Shown: piece after piece, positions 54,030 through 64,000 of the stretch
Layout of the letters: each line of letters begins with the position of its first letter
Numbering within the stretch: the stretch's first letter is position 1
NCBI GenBank assembly: GCA_030036605.1
Contig: DAOTRE010000002.1
Location: 139,710 to 203,709, forward strand
Reading direction: 5' to 3'
Source: Candidatus Megaera endosymbiont of Nemacystus decipiens
Lineage (GTDB): Bacteria; Pseudomonadota; Alphaproteobacteria; Rickettsiales; Rickettsiaceae
DNA: 64,000 bases
Program-made: the position numbers and the translations under genes
Notes under the pieces: model-generated
The model's input: only the letters and a program-made list of their open reading frames with translations
Told to the model about the DNA's origin: nothing
The model's database searches: none

Positions 54030-55139
54030 ATGATAAAAAAGCCAAAAATAAAATTAATTCTTATACCTATTTGCTGTTTATTAATGTTGATTGCTTCTGG
54101 GGTTTCTGCTGATGGTATAGTTCCACCGCTTCCTGCTGATAACGGACCTGAGTTGATGCTATCTGATTCTGAAAAAGAAATAAGCACTTGGCAGAAAATA
54201 AAATCTTTTTTTGGTATGGGACCAGACCAAGGAACAAAACCTTTGGATACAAGCGAGCAAAATGATAAGAAAACCCAAGATGCCTCTGAAACTGTTTCAT
54301 TAAAAAAGATTGAAGATGAAGATAATACTGCTGACAAATTAATGTCACCAGAAGATTTTATTGAGGAAGTAGATCGCAAGCTTCCTGATTCGGAAATTCA
54401 AGGAACTCAAGATATGGAAGATCAGAGTATTATTTTGCCTATAAATAACTCTATTGATCAGCAGCAGACTAAACTTGATTTTCTTGATGAAGAATTTGAA
54501 ATCCCAAGCTTAGATGATGAAGTGTCTTCTGTTGATGAAGATGATATCTACGGTAGTGATAGTGAAATCGGAAACGAAGGTAGTGAAATCCCTACTTTAA
54601 ATCAAAGCACAGATTTAAAAATTCAAGATGATACAGAACAACTGATTTCGGCAGAAGAAGAAGTTGAGCTTAAACGAAGAGAAAACAATGATTCTGAAAT
54701 CGGTGAAGTTCAAGACACGGTAATGGAGAGTAAAAAAGAAGAGATTGTTTTAACAGTTCCAGACTACGATTCCGAGGATCCTGAAGAAGTTGGAGCAAAA
54801 TCTGATAGGTCTTTGACACCTGCGGTCCCTTCTCTTGAAAATAAAACGCAAAATCAAAAAAGCCTTAATCAAGACAAGATAAAACAAGATAGAATGGAAG
54901 AAAAAGATATTCGTAAATTGCAAAAATTTATTTCTGATGAAATTCAGGTTCTATTACTTCCAAACGATGATGTGGTTTTAGGAGAAGTGACAAGAAAAGC
55001 TAGACTGGCCCAAATGAGTTTCGCTGATTATATCAGAGTGTTTTGGCAAAAATACGATAAGCTTGTAAGACAGGAAGAAACAAGAGCAATCAAAGATTTT
55101 ATTGACAGCTATGATGAAACATTTAATCAATCAGACTAG
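54030..55139 (+). CDS. Secreted/periplasmic highly acidic protein of unknown function
   Basis: Signal peptide IPICCLLMLIASGVSADG then acidic low-complexity region; follows popZ-like gene by 18 nt. Confidence 0.8.
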   Translation: MIKKPKIKLILIPICCLLMLIASGVSADGIVPPLPADNGPELMLSDSEKEISTWQKIKSFFGMGPDQGTKPLDTSEQNDKKTQDASETVSLKKIEDEDNTADKLMSPEDFIEEVDRKLPDSEIQGTQDMEDQSIILPINNSIDQQQTKLDFLDEEFEIPSLDDEVSSVDEDDIYGSDSEIGNEGSEIPTLNQSTDLKIQDDTEQLISAEEEVELKRRENNDSEIGEVQDTVMESKKEEIVLTVPDYDSEDPEEVGAKSDRSLTPAVPSLENKTQNQKSLNQDKIKQDRMEEKDIRKLQKFISDEIQVLLLPNDDVVLGEVTRKARLAQMSFADYIRVFWQKYDKLVRQEETRAIKDFIDSYDETFNQSD

Positions 55140-55346
55140 TTGTACATCTAGTATTTTTGTTGGTGTTCTTGTAAAAAATATATTATACCGATTTGACTTT
55201 ACTTAACTTTAACTACCTTATGAATGTATCCTTTCAGTGCATGAGGAAAATGCTTAAATCTAAATCACTATTTAATATCTCTATCTTGCTTTTTCAACAT
55301 TAATTTGCTGTCCTTCAATTAATGGTAAATTAATGCTATTAGTGAT

Positions 55347-56330
55347 ATGCAAATCAAAATATTTGATTTAGTATGTACCTTTTATAATAGATCAAAAATT
55401 ATTCTAATGAGCTTATTCATTTTGGTATTTCTTAAAGTGTTATCCTCTTTGTTGAGTGTAGTTATTGGTTTTTTAGCTGGTAAATATTCAGATGTAGAGC
55501 GTGATAGCATAGCAGCTTTGTTGTTTTATTTTGTAGCTCCTGTAGTGTTTTTTGCAATACCAACCAATACTCATTTAACCTTCCAAGCTTTAGGAATTAC
55601 ATTACTTACTTTTTGCTTATGCAGCTTAATAAGTGTTTTTTGTTATTGGCTTTATGGTAAGATATGGCAAGATTCACATCGTAACATACTTGCTCTTTCT
55701 TCTGGTACAGGTAACAGTGGTTATGTCGTGTTACCAATTGCTACAGCTCTTTTTGATGATTATACTTTAAGCATCTATGCTCTTGGATTGATTGGTATAT
55801 CATTATATGAAATGTCTGTGGGTAATTATTATTGTGCCATGACTACTGGCACTTTTAAACAAAGCATACTGAAAGTAGTAAAGTTGCCATTGATAAATGC
55901 CTTTTTTCTTGGTTGTTTTATGAATTTTATGGGTTTTAAATTGCCGGATTTTCTTGATGAATTTACTGATAATATGAAAGGCGCATTTTCTATATTGGGA
56001 ATGGTTACAATAGGTCTTTCACTTTCTAAAGTGCAAGCTTTTAAATTTGACTGGTATTTTATTGGAGCGGCATTTTGTAGTAAGTTTCTTTTTTATCCTA
56101 TAGTATTTAATACTATAATTTTATTTGATAGGTTTGTATTTAATTACCTAGATGTGAGTTATTATAATGCATTACAGTTGTTGTGCATAGCGCCCCTGGC
56201 AACAAACACTATAGTTATCGCGTCACTATATAAAATCTATCCTGAGAAAATGGCAACTGCAGTATTGATTTCTTTAATCTTTGTTTTAGTATATATGCCA
56301 CTTATGGCTAGTATTTTCTTAAAAATATAA
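55347..56330 (+). CDS. AEC (auxin efflux carrier) family permease
   Basis: Polytopic; SSGTGNSGYVVLPIATALFDD; N-terminal start could be 55407. Confidence 0.85.
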   Translation: MQIKIFDLVCTFYNRSKIILMSLFILVFLKVLSSLLSVVIGFLAGKYSDVERDSIAALLFYFVAPVVFFAIPTNTHLTFQALGITLLTFCLCSLISVFCYWLYGKIWQDSHRNILALSSGTGNSGYVVLPIATALFDDYTLSIYALGLIGISLYEMSVGNYYCAMTTGTFKQSILKVVKLPLINAFFLGCFMNFMGFKLPDFLDEFTDNMKGAFSILGMVTIGLSLSKVQAFKFDWYFIGAAFCSKFLFYPIVFNTIILFDRFVFNYLDVSYYNALQLLCIAPLATNTIVIASLYKIYPEKMATAVLISLIFVLVYMPLMASIFLKI

Positions 56331-56345
56331 TTAACAAATAAATTT

Positions 56346-57305
56346 ATGTCTCAGAAGTCTAATATCAAAACTAATTTATTAATTATTGGCTCCGGCCCTG
56401 CAGGATTAAGCGCAGCAATTTATGCGGCTAGAGCCTCTTTAGAACCAACATTAATACATGGGATGCAGCCAGGAGGGCAACTAACCATTACAACTGATGT
56501 TGAAAATTACCCTGGCTTTGCTGATATAATACAGGGACCATGGCTTATGCAGCAAATGGAACAGCAAGCAGAAAATGTTGGGACGAAGATGGTGCATGAT
56601 TATGTAGAAAAAGTTGAATTAATGGCTTCTCCTTTCAAGGCTTACACTGCTGGGGGGGATGTTTATGAGGCTAAATCTATTATTATTTCTACTGGAGCAC
56701 AGGCAAAATGGCTTGGTCTTGAATCTGAATCTAAGTTTCAAGGTTTTGGAGTTTCTGGTTGTGCGACATGCGATGGATTCTTCTTTAAAGATAAAGAAGT
56801 GCTAGTGATTGGCGGTGGAAACACAGCAGTAGAGGAAGCAATATACCTGACTAACCATGCTAAAAAAGTATATTTAGTACACAGAAGAGAAGAGCTTCGT
56901 GCAGAGAAAATCCTTCAGGATAGGATGTTTAAGAATAAGAAAATATCTGTAATATGGAATCATGTTTTGGAGGAGGTTATGGGAAAAGAAAATCCTAAAG
57001 CTGTGACGGGAGTTAAGTTGAAGAATACAAAAGATGGATCTTTAAAGAAAATTGAATGTGAGGGAGTATTTATTGCAATTGGGCATAAACCTAACACTAA
57101 GATGTTTGAAGATCAACTTAAGATGGATAAGGAGGGTTATATAATCACAAAACCTGATTCAACTCAGACTAGCATAGAAGGTGTTTATGCTGCTGGAGAT
57201 GTACAAGACAAAGTATATCGTCAGGCCGTTACTGCTGCTGGTACTGGTTGTATGGCAGCTCTTGAAGCAGATAAATTTCTAGCAAAGATTAAAGAAGGGC
57301 TATAA
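56346..57305 (+). CDS. trxB: Thioredoxin reductase
   Basis: GSGPAGLSAAIYAARA, CATCDGFFFKDKEVLVIGGGNTAVEEA. Confidence 0.97.
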   Translation: MSQKSNIKTNLLIIGSGPAGLSAAIYAARASLEPTLIHGMQPGGQLTITTDVENYPGFADIIQGPWLMQQMEQQAENVGTKMVHDYVEKVELMASPFKAYTAGGDVYEAKSIIISTGAQAKWLGLESESKFQGFGVSGCATCDGFFFKDKEVLVIGGGNTAVEEAIYLTNHAKKVYLVHRREELRAEKILQDRMFKNKKISVIWNHVLEEVMGKENPKAVTGVKLKNTKDGSLKKIECEGVFIAIGHKPNTKMFEDQLKMDKEGYIITKPDSTQTSIEGVYAAGDVQDKVYRQAVTAAGTGCMAALEADKFLAKIKEGL

Positions 57306-57311
57306 ATATCC

Positions 57312-58757
57312 ATGAGCAAAAAGGAAAGTAATTTACAAAATAAAGTAGAGTTTCGCCGCGCACCGTCTAACGTTCATGCAGAGCAAATGTTGTTAGGTGC
57401 AATTTTAATTAACAATAAAGCAATAGAGCAGGTGAATGAGTTCCTGCGCAAAGAGCATTTTTTTGAAACGTTGCATCAAAAAATTTATCAATCAATTTTA
57501 GTATTAATTGAGAAAGGTTTAACAGCTAGCCCAATTACAATTCGTTCCATGTTAGAAAATGATTCATTGTATCAAGAAGTTGGTGGTAATGAGTATATAA
57601 TAAAACTCACTACTATTGCTATGGTTGTTATCAACCCAAATGAATATGGCAAAATAATTTATGATTTGGCTTTAAAAAGAAATTTAATTGATATAGGAGA
57701 AACGATAGTTAACAAGGCTTATGATTCTACATTAGAAGAGGAAGCAATAGAGCAATTAGAGCTTGCTGAAAGTAAGCTTTATGCACTTGCTAGTGAAGGG
57801 ATAAATGAAAAAAGCTTTGTGCAGATGTCTCAGCCAGTTTCAGACTCTCTTGATAGTATTAACAGAGCAATGAAAACTACAGGTCATGTCACAGGTATTT
57901 CCACAGGATTAATCGATCTAGATCATAAATTGTCTGGATTTCAGAACTCAGATTTAGTGATTATAGCTGGTCGCCCTTCTATGGGTAAGACAGCATTTGC
58001 AATTAATTTTGCGTTTAATGCTTGCAAGGCTTTACAAAAAAAATCTGAAAAAGATGAAAAACCTATGTCTGTAGGTTTTTTTTCACTTGAGATGTCATCA
58101 CAGCAGCTTGCGACAAGGTTATTATCAATGATGACTAAAATTGATTCTACCCAATTGCGCAATGGAAAGGTAAATGAAGAACACTATAATCTTTTGCGTA
58201 AATCAGCTGCGGAATTAGCAGAAATGTCATTTTTTATTGATGATACGCCGGCTTTATCGATTGCAGCAGTTAGAACAAGAGCAAGAAAGCTTAAGAGAAA
58301 GCATAATTTAGGAATTATATTTATCGATTATCTGCAATTACTCCGAGCATCAAATATTTCTAATAATCGCGTGCTAGAAATATCAGAAATTACACAAGGA
58401 TTAAAGGCGATTGCAAAAGAATTAGATATACCAGTAATTGCACTGTCACAATTGTCAAGAGCAGTAGAGCAACGCGAAGATAAGAAGCCAATGCTATCAG
58501 ATCTTCGAGAATCAGGCTCTATAGAGCAAGATGCTGATCTTGTAATGTTTTTGTACAGAGAGGAATATTATCTAAAAAGAAAAGAGCCGAATGCTGGTGA
58601 TAGTAAGTATGTAGAATGGCAAGAACAATTAAATAAAGTGCATAACATGGCAGAGATATTGGTTGCCAAGCACCGTAATGGTGCAGTAGGTAATGTTCAG
58701 CTCTTTTATGAAGATAAATATTCTACTGTTAGAAATTTGGATAAATCTCATAGATAG
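57312..58757 (+). CDS. dnaB: Replicative DNA helicase
   Basis: AEQMLLGAILINN, IIAGRPSMGKTAFAINFA, LSDLRESGSIEQDADLVMFLYRE. Confidence 0.97.
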   Translation: MSKKESNLQNKVEFRRAPSNVHAEQMLLGAILINNKAIEQVNEFLRKEHFFETLHQKIYQSILVLIEKGLTASPITIRSMLENDSLYQEVGGNEYIIKLTTIAMVVINPNEYGKIIYDLALKRNLIDIGETIVNKAYDSTLEEEAIEQLELAESKLYALASEGINEKSFVQMSQPVSDSLDSINRAMKTTGHVTGISTGLIDLDHKLSGFQNSDLVIIAGRPSMGKTAFAINFAFNACKALQKKSEKDEKPMSVGFFSLEMSSQQLATRLLSMMTKIDSTQLRNGKVNEEHYNLLRKSAAELAEMSFFIDDTPALSIAAVRTRARKLKRKHNLGIIFIDYLQLLRASNISNNRVLEISEITQGLKAIAKELDIPVIALSQLSRAVEQREDKKPMLSDLRESGSIEQDADLVMFLYREEYYLKRKEPNAGDSKYVEWQEQLNKVHNMAEILVAKHRNGAVGNVQLFYEDKYSTVRNLDKSHR

Positions 58758-58764
58758 AGAATTT

Positions 58765-59892
58765 ATGATGTTAAAACCAGTTATTTTTAGTATTTCTGGA
58801 ACCAAATTAACCTTGGAAGAAATAGAGTTTTTCACTAATAATCCATGCGTAGGCTTTATTTTATTTCAGCGTAATATTGAATCAAATCAGCAGCTAAAAT
58901 CACTTACTAAGTCTCTTAGAGAGTTGCAACCCAATAATGAGATAAAAATTTTTGTAGATCAAGAAGGTGGGAGAGTTGCAAGAATAAAACCGCCAATAGC
59001 AAGCAGGCTTTATCCACCAGCAAAAGAATTAGGAGATATATATTTTGAAGATCCCCTGCTATCTAAGTCAAGAGTACGAGATAATTTTTCCCATCTTATG
59101 ATGGAGCTAAAATCTTTAGGAATTGATTCACCTTGTGCTCCTAATTGCGACATAATGCATGAAGGGTCTAATGAAACAGTAATAGGTGATCGTAGTTTTG
59201 GTAGTTCGGTAGATCAAGTGGTAGAATTGTCAAAAGTTGCAATTCAAGCAATTCAGCAGCAAGAAGGTATTGCTTGGATTAAGCACATACCAGGTCACGG
59301 GAGAGCGACTAAAGATAGTCATTTTGATTTACCAATCGTAACAACAAAATTAGCTGAGCTTGACAAGACTGATTTTGAAGTATTTAGGCAATTGTCAAAA
59401 GAGAATTGTTGGGGTATGACAGGGCACGTTGTTTTCACCGCGTTAGATGATAAACAAGTTGCAACTTGCTCTAGTAAGGTAATTAGTTACGTTAGAAATA
59501 ATATAGGTTTTAAAGGCATTTTAGTAACGGATGATATTTGTATGGCGGCGCTTGGGGGCGGCATTGGGATAGAATATTGTTTGTTAAATAAAATACTGAA
59601 AACTCGTGATTACAAAGATATAGATAAAAAATTACAAGAAAATCTAAATATTAATTTAGAAAAAGATAGCGAAGCACTAGTTATAAAAACAATTCAATCT
59701 AGGTTAGAGCATTTAAAACCCTGTTTTATCGATAGCATGTCAAATGCAGCAAAATTGGCTCTTGAAGCTGGGTGTGACATTGTGTTACACTGTAGTGGTG
59801 ATATAGAAGAAATGCGAGCAATAGTTAAGATGCTTGATAAATATTTTAAAAATAATGTACAAAGATGGAGATATAATAATGGCTCATTGTGA
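58765..59892 (+). CDS. nagZ: Beta-N-acetylhexosaminidase, glycoside hydrolase family 3 (NagZ-like)
   Basis: [42 protein letters not shown]. Confidence 0.92.
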   Translation: MMLKPVIFSISGTKLTLEEIEFFTNNPCVGFILFQRNIESNQQLKSLTKSLRELQPNNEIKIFVDQEGGRVARIKPPIASRLYPPAKELGDIYFEDPLLSKSRVRDNFSHLMMELKSLGIDSPCAPNCDIMHEGSNETVIGDRSFGSSVDQVVELSKVAIQAIQQQEGIAWIKHIPGHGRATKDSHFDLPIVTTKLAELDKTDFEVFRQLSKENCWGMTGHVVFTALDDKQVATCSSKVISYVRNNIGFKGILVTDDICMAALGGGIGIEYCLLNKILKTRDYKDIDKKLQENLNINLEKDSEALVIKTIQSRLEHLKPCFIDSMSNAAKLALEAGCDIVLHCSGDIEEMRAIVKMLDKYFKNNVQRWRYNNGSL

Positions 59893-60520
59893 TTACTCAA
59901 ACCAAGAAAAACACCCTTTTTCTCTTCCAAACCTTCCTTTTGATAAGAAGGAGTTTAGCGCTTGTTTCTCACAAGAAACTTTTGAATACCATCATGAAAA
60001 GCATCATAATGCCTACGTGGTTAACTTAAATAAATTACTAGAAAATAATGCCGATTATCGAGTGATGGAGCTGGAGGAAATTATCTCTAAATCATATGGC
60101 AAAGAGCCAGGTATTTTTAATAATGCAGCTCAGGTTTGGAACCACAGTTTTTTTTGGCATTCAATTAAGCCAAATGGAGGTGGAAAACCAGATGGCAATT
60201 TAGCAGAAGCAATAAATAAAGATTTTGGGTCCTTTGAAAAGTTTTTAGACGAGTTTAAAAATGCTGCTCTCACTCAATTTGGTAGCGGATGGGCATGGCT
60301 TGTTTACTCCAGAAAAGAGGCAAAATTGCAAATAGTCAAAACTGCAAATGCTGATACCCCTTTGACAGAAGGTTTGTTGCCTTTGATTGCTTGTGATGTC
60401 TGGGAGCATGCTTATTATATTGACTATAGGAACAAAAGACCGGACTACGTTTCTGTTTTTCTAGAAAAGATGATTAATTGGGACTTTGCGGAGATGCATT
60501 TTAACCGTGCTTGCAGGTAA
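59879..60520 (+). CDS. sodB: Superoxide dismutase (Fe/Mn family)
   Basis: [57 protein letters not shown]. Confidence 0.96.
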   Translation: MAHCDYSNQEKHPFSLPNLPFDKKEFSACFSQETFEYHHEKHHNAYVVNLNKLLENNADYRVMELEEIISKSYGKEPGIFNNAAQVWNHSFFWHSIKPNGGGKPDGNLAEAINKDFGSFEKFLDEFKNAALTQFGSGWAWLVYSRKEAKLQIVKTANADTPLTEGLLPLIACDVWEHAYYIDYRNKRPDYVSVFLEKMINWDFAEMHFNRACR

Positions 60521-60551
60521 GCTTTTGAGTTAAGAGTCTAGCAAACAAGTA

Positions 60552-61229
60552 TTAGGTTTTTTGTTTAGAAGGAATAATCGCATCTGGCGGTCGAATGTAT
60601 AGAGGTTCAATATTTTTTATATTATTTTCTGCAATCATTTCATGAGCCAACCTTCCAATATGATGTGCTTTTATCACTGGAAATCTAGGAAGGATTATTA
60701 GGTTTGGCAAATGTTTTATTTCATCATATATATTTGCCAATCCACTACCACAGCATATAGTTCCTCTACTTGATTTTTGTAATATATTAACCACATCTTT
60801 GTTGTTTAGTAATTGTGGTTCTTGGGGGCGGTTATCACGAAACTCTTGAATATATTGTTGATTACGGTATGCATTAATTATAACAAAAGCTTTGCTAAAT
60901 TGGCGTACTTGTTGTTTTAGTCTATAGTAACACGTTTCAAAATTGGTAATACCCAGGCCTTTTATATTGGATGTATGCAATATACCGCATGCCGTAGCAA
61001 GCGCAATACGAATTCCGGTGAAGCTACCAGGGCCTGTTGTGACTGCTAAATAGTCTATTTCTGTATAACTACAGCCTGCTTGATGCAAAGTAGCTTCAAT
61101 AAGTGGAAGCAAATTTTCTGCCTGCATTGATGGCCGTTTTTCTTCGTTAAATGCTAATACGCTTTGTTGATCTGTAATTGAAACAGAGCAGCTACGAGCA
61201 GAGCTATCAAATGAAAGTATTTTACTCAT
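60552..61229 (-). CDS. tsaB: tRNA threonylcarbamoyladenosine biosynthesis protein TsaB
   Basis: ILSFDSSARSCSVSI, VTTGPGSFTGIRIALATACGI. Confidence 0.93.
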   Translation of the reverse strand: MSKILSFDSSARSCSVSITDQQSVLAFNEEKRPSMQAENLLPLIEATLHQAGCSYTEIDYLAVTTGPGSFTGIRIALATACGILHTSNIKGLGITNFETCYYRLKQQVRQFSKAFVIINAYRNQQYIQEFRDNRPQEPQLLNNKDVVNILQKSSRGTICCGSGLANIYDEIKHLPNLIILPRFPVIKAHHIGRLAHEMIAENNIKNIEPLYIRPPDAIIPSKQKT

Positions 61230-61281
61230 ATTTCATATTGGAATATAATATTATCTTTGGTATATAATATAGCCGTACTAA

Positions 61282-62190
61282 TTGCAAATTAAAATGAATA
61301 TAAATATGCAAATTATAGCTGGATCTAATGGTGTGAAATTAGCAAAATACTTAGCTCAGGAGCACTCTTTAGAAATCTTGGATTATAGCCATATGAAATA
61401 TCCTGATAGTGAGTTTAAGATTCAAATTAAAGGCAAAATTGCAAGTAAAGTAGCCATAGTGCAATCGACCAGTAGACCTGTAAATGATAGTATAATGGAG
61501 TTATTATTACTAGCAGACGCTTTAAAACGAGCTGGTTGCAAGGAAATTATCGCAATGGTTCCGTATTTTGGCTATGGTCGCCAGGTTCAGCTCACTCATG
61601 TTAATTCTTCTATTGCCTCAAGCTTAGTTATAAAAATGATAGAGATGTCTGGTGTTAATCGCTTGATTACTTTGGATCTTCATAACAAAAGCATAGAAGG
61701 GGTTTTTAATATTCCAGTAAATAATATTGGAGTAGAAAAAATTTTCTTCTCTAAATTGGTTGAAAATAATAATAGCGTTATAGTTTCTCCGGATATTGGC
61801 TCTATAGAGCGTTGTCGCCAATGCGCTAAGGTTTCAGGTAGTAGTATTGCTATTGTTAATAAATATAGGCTTAAAGATGATCAGTGTGTTGTTGATGGCT
61901 TGGTTGGTGATGTTATGGGCAAAAATTGTACGATTGTAGATGATATAGTAGATAGTGGTAATACTTTAAGGCTTGCTGCCGATCTACTTAAAAAACAAGG
62001 TGCTAGTACAGTAGAAGCGTTTATAACACATGGAGTTTTTTCTGGTGATTCTGCAAAAAATATTAACAACTCTTCTTTAGATAAAATATATGTATCAGAT
62101 TCAATAAATATAAATTCCAAGCATTTTAAAAATTTATCTATTGTTAGCTCTAACCCGGCTATTTCAGAAGAATTTGTCAAATATATTTAA
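61282..62190 (+). CDS. prs: Ribose-phosphate pyrophosphokinase
   Basis: VPYFGYGRQ, IVDDIVDSGNTLRLAADLL. Confidence 0.93.
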   Translation: MQIKMNINMQIIAGSNGVKLAKYLAQEHSLEILDYSHMKYPDSEFKIQIKGKIASKVAIVQSTSRPVNDSIMELLLLADALKRAGCKEIIAMVPYFGYGRQVQLTHVNSSIASSLVIKMIEMSGVNRLITLDLHNKSIEGVFNIPVNNIGVEKIFFSKLVENNNSVIVSPDIGSIERCRQCAKVSGSSIAIVNKYRLKDDQCVVDGLVGDVMGKNCTIVDDIVDSGNTLRLAADLLKKQGASTVEAFITHGVFSGDSAKNINNSSLDKIYVSDSININSKHFKNLSIVSSNPAISEEFVKYI

Positions 62191-62201
62191 ATCATCATAG
62201 G

Positions 62202-62222
62202 AACCTAGATTTTCACTAGGTT
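62202..62222. terminator. Inverted repeat between convergent prs and gpsA, possible bidirectional terminator
   Basis: AACCTAG-attttca-CTAGGTT. Confidence 0.35.
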
Positions 62223-63143
62223 AGCTATTTCTCTAATAATTGGCAACTCTATTCCAAAACTAGCACTGAAGGAATCTAATAACCTAGCTGACTGTATGCC
62301 TTCAACTAAAATTGGATAATTTTTTAGGAACTCTTTAGAGTAATTATGGTTATAAAACTCATATCCAAAGCGTGTATTACGTGATGTTTGAGAATAGCAT
62401 GTGAGAACTAGGTCACCTATAACTGATGCTAGAGACAAAGATTTATAACTCCCGCCCAAATGAACAGATAGAATACTAATTTCAGTAAGTGCCTGGCTAA
62501 TTAATGATGCCTTAATATTTTCTCCAGCTCCTTGTGCTTGCATTATACCACTTTTTATAGCAAAAATATTTTTGGCCATGCTAGCAATTTGTACTGTCCA
62601 TATATCATTAGTACTTTCAACTATTAATTGTTTTGAACTTATAGCATTTAAAATATCTTCTCTAGTTTTTTTATTTTCAGAAGCTACCGTGATAGATGCT
62701 TGTTTACCTTCTGCCATTTCTTTTGCAAAATTTGGACCATGGATAAATGCAAATCGATTATTTAAAGATGATTTGATTTTCTCAGAAAAAAGTTGTAAGG
62801 GGTTGGAGCACATGCCTTTAGAGGCTATTAACAATGTAGATTTATTTTTCAACTGATATGTATTTAAATCATCTATAACAGAATCAAAGGCTGATGACGG
62901 AGTTGCAATAACTATAAAATCATAATCTAGTATGTCTAAAAAATTTGAGGTTGCTCTGACTTTTTTACATAGCAGCGTATCCTGCAAATACTTTTTATTT
63001 GTATGATTTTTATTTATCTCGCTCGCTATTCCTTGATTTTTGGTATATAACAAGGAATGATTTGCAACTCGTGCAAAAGTACAAGCAAGAGCAGTGCCCC
63101 AGCTTCCACCACCAATGATAGCAAAATTTTTATCACTGCTCAT
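62205..63143 (-). CDS. gpsA: Glycerol-3-phosphate dehydrogenase [NAD(P)+]
   Basis: AIIGGGSWGTALACTFA, KNIFAIKSGIMQAQGAGENIKASLISQAL. Confidence 0.96.
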   Translation of the reverse strand: MSSDKNFAIIGGGSWGTALACTFARVANHSLLYTKNQGIASEINKNHTNKKYLQDTLLCKKVRATSNFLDILDYDFIVIATPSSAFDSVIDDLNTYQLKNKSTLLIASKGMCSNPLQLFSEKIKSSLNNRFAFIHGPNFAKEMAEGKQASITVASENKKTREDILNAISSKQLIVESTNDIWTVQIASMAKNIFAIKSGIMQAQGAGENIKASLISQALTEISILSVHLGGSYKSLSLASVIGDLVLTCYSQTSRNTRFGYEFYNHNYSKEFLKNYPILVEGIQSARLLDSFSASFGIELPIIREIANLVKI

Positions 63144-64000
63144 TGTATAATCTTAGCCTCCATGTACTTTCCACTTACGCCTGTTAGTTTTGCTTTTACT
63201 AGTTTGCCAGCTGGAACTTTGTCATCTAAGATAACAGGAATAAAATTTGATGTATGGGCTACTTTATTGTTCTCAACTAAAAGCTCGGTTTCTTTGCCAA
63301 TATTTTTTCTAAAGAATGAAACTAGTTCTTTATCTCCTTCTGCTCGTAAAATAGCGGCTCTAGTTTTCCTTATTTTTACTGGAACTTGAGGCATCCTAGC
63401 TGCTGGTGTTCCATCTCTTTCAGAATATGGGAATATGTGAAGATATTGGATTTTTGCTTCTGAGATAATATTTTTTGTATCTTTGAACATTTCCTCTGTT
63501 TCAGTTGGGAATCCTGCAATAATATCGGCTCCATAAGATACTTCTGGTCTTAGTTTACGTAATTCATGACAAAATTCAATAATTTGACTTCTGTTATGCC
63601 TCCTTTTCATTCTTTTTAAGATCATATCATTCCCCGCTTGTAGGCTGATATGAAAATGAGGCATTAGCCTTGTTTCATAAGCCATCAAATTGAATAACTC
63701 TTGATCAATTTCTGCTACATCTATTGATGAGAGTCTTAGTCGTGTTAAATTTGGTAGTTGCGAAAGAACCCTACGAATCATTTGAGCAAAGCTTGGGGAA
63801 CCAGGCAAATCGGAACCATATGCAGTGACATCAACACCTGTAAACACTACTTCTTGAAAGCCTTGATTCATTAATTGCCGTATTTGATTAACAATCATGC
63901 CTATTGGCACGGACCGGCTATTGCCTCTCCCGTAAGGAATCATGCAGAAGGTGCACCTGTGATCACAACCGTTTTGCACTTGCACGAACGCTCTTGATTT
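63140..64000 (-). CDS. mtaB: MiaB/MtaB-like radical SAM tRNA methylthiotransferase, 5' truncated by window edge
   Basis: VQNGCDHRCTFCMIPYGRGNSRS radical SAM CxxxCxxC; frame stays open to base 64000. Confidence 0.9.
   Translation of the reverse strand, partial: KSRAFVQVQNGCDHRCTFCMIPYGRGNSRSVPIGMIVNQIRQLMNQGFQEVVFTGVDVTAYGSDLPGSPSFAQMIRRVLSQLPNLTRLRLSSIDVAEIDQELFNLMAYETRLMPHFHISLQAGNDMILKRMKRRHNRSQIIEFCHELRKLRPEVSYGADIIAGFPTETEEMFKDTKNIISEAKIQYLHIFPYSERDGTPAARMPQVPVKIRKTRAAILRAEGDKELVSFFRKNIGKETELLVENNKVAHTSNFIPVILDDKVPAGKLVKAKLTGVSGKYMEAKIIQ

Overview
AT-rich 64 kb chromosomal window from an alphaproteobacterium. The gene set (tandem iscS genes, ThyX, fragmented vir-type T4SS genes, an ankyrin-repeat protein, scattered ribosomal operons) looks Rickettsiales-like; this taxonomic call is inference from gene content only. 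About 60 protein genes are mostly housekeeping: ftsK, isc cluster, rmuC, mipZ, pepA, addB, miaA, thyX, ccmF, xth, dapB, rluD-type, UDG, coxBA-ctaB, uvrA, sdhCDAB, ffh, rnpA/rpmH, rpsF-rpsR-rplI, msbA-like, yajC-secD, virB8-virB9, rpmI-rplT, umuD-like, rplY-pth, tolC-popZ-like, trxB, dnaB, nagZ, sodB, tsaB, prs, gpsA and mtaB-like (partial). There is one tRNA-Leu(CAA). No rRNA or CRISPR array was seen. I found no convincing new multi-gene system. The best second-look items are: (i) a short dispersed intergenic repeat (core GTAATCTACAATA/TATTGTAGATTAC, 5 copies), two of which form the ends of a ~165 bp MITE-like element; (ii) an OmpR/PhoB-type regulator whose receiver domain lacks the phospho-acceptor Asp; (iii) a detached virB8-virB9 pair with a divergent tiny lipoprotein ORF that could be VirB7-like; (iv) a kinase-like protein with altered catalytic residues; (v) an IscR type-1-like operator at the iscR promoter; (vi) an orphan UmuD-like protein; (vii) an island of IS110 remnant and small inverted-repeat elements around 48.5-49.5 kb.
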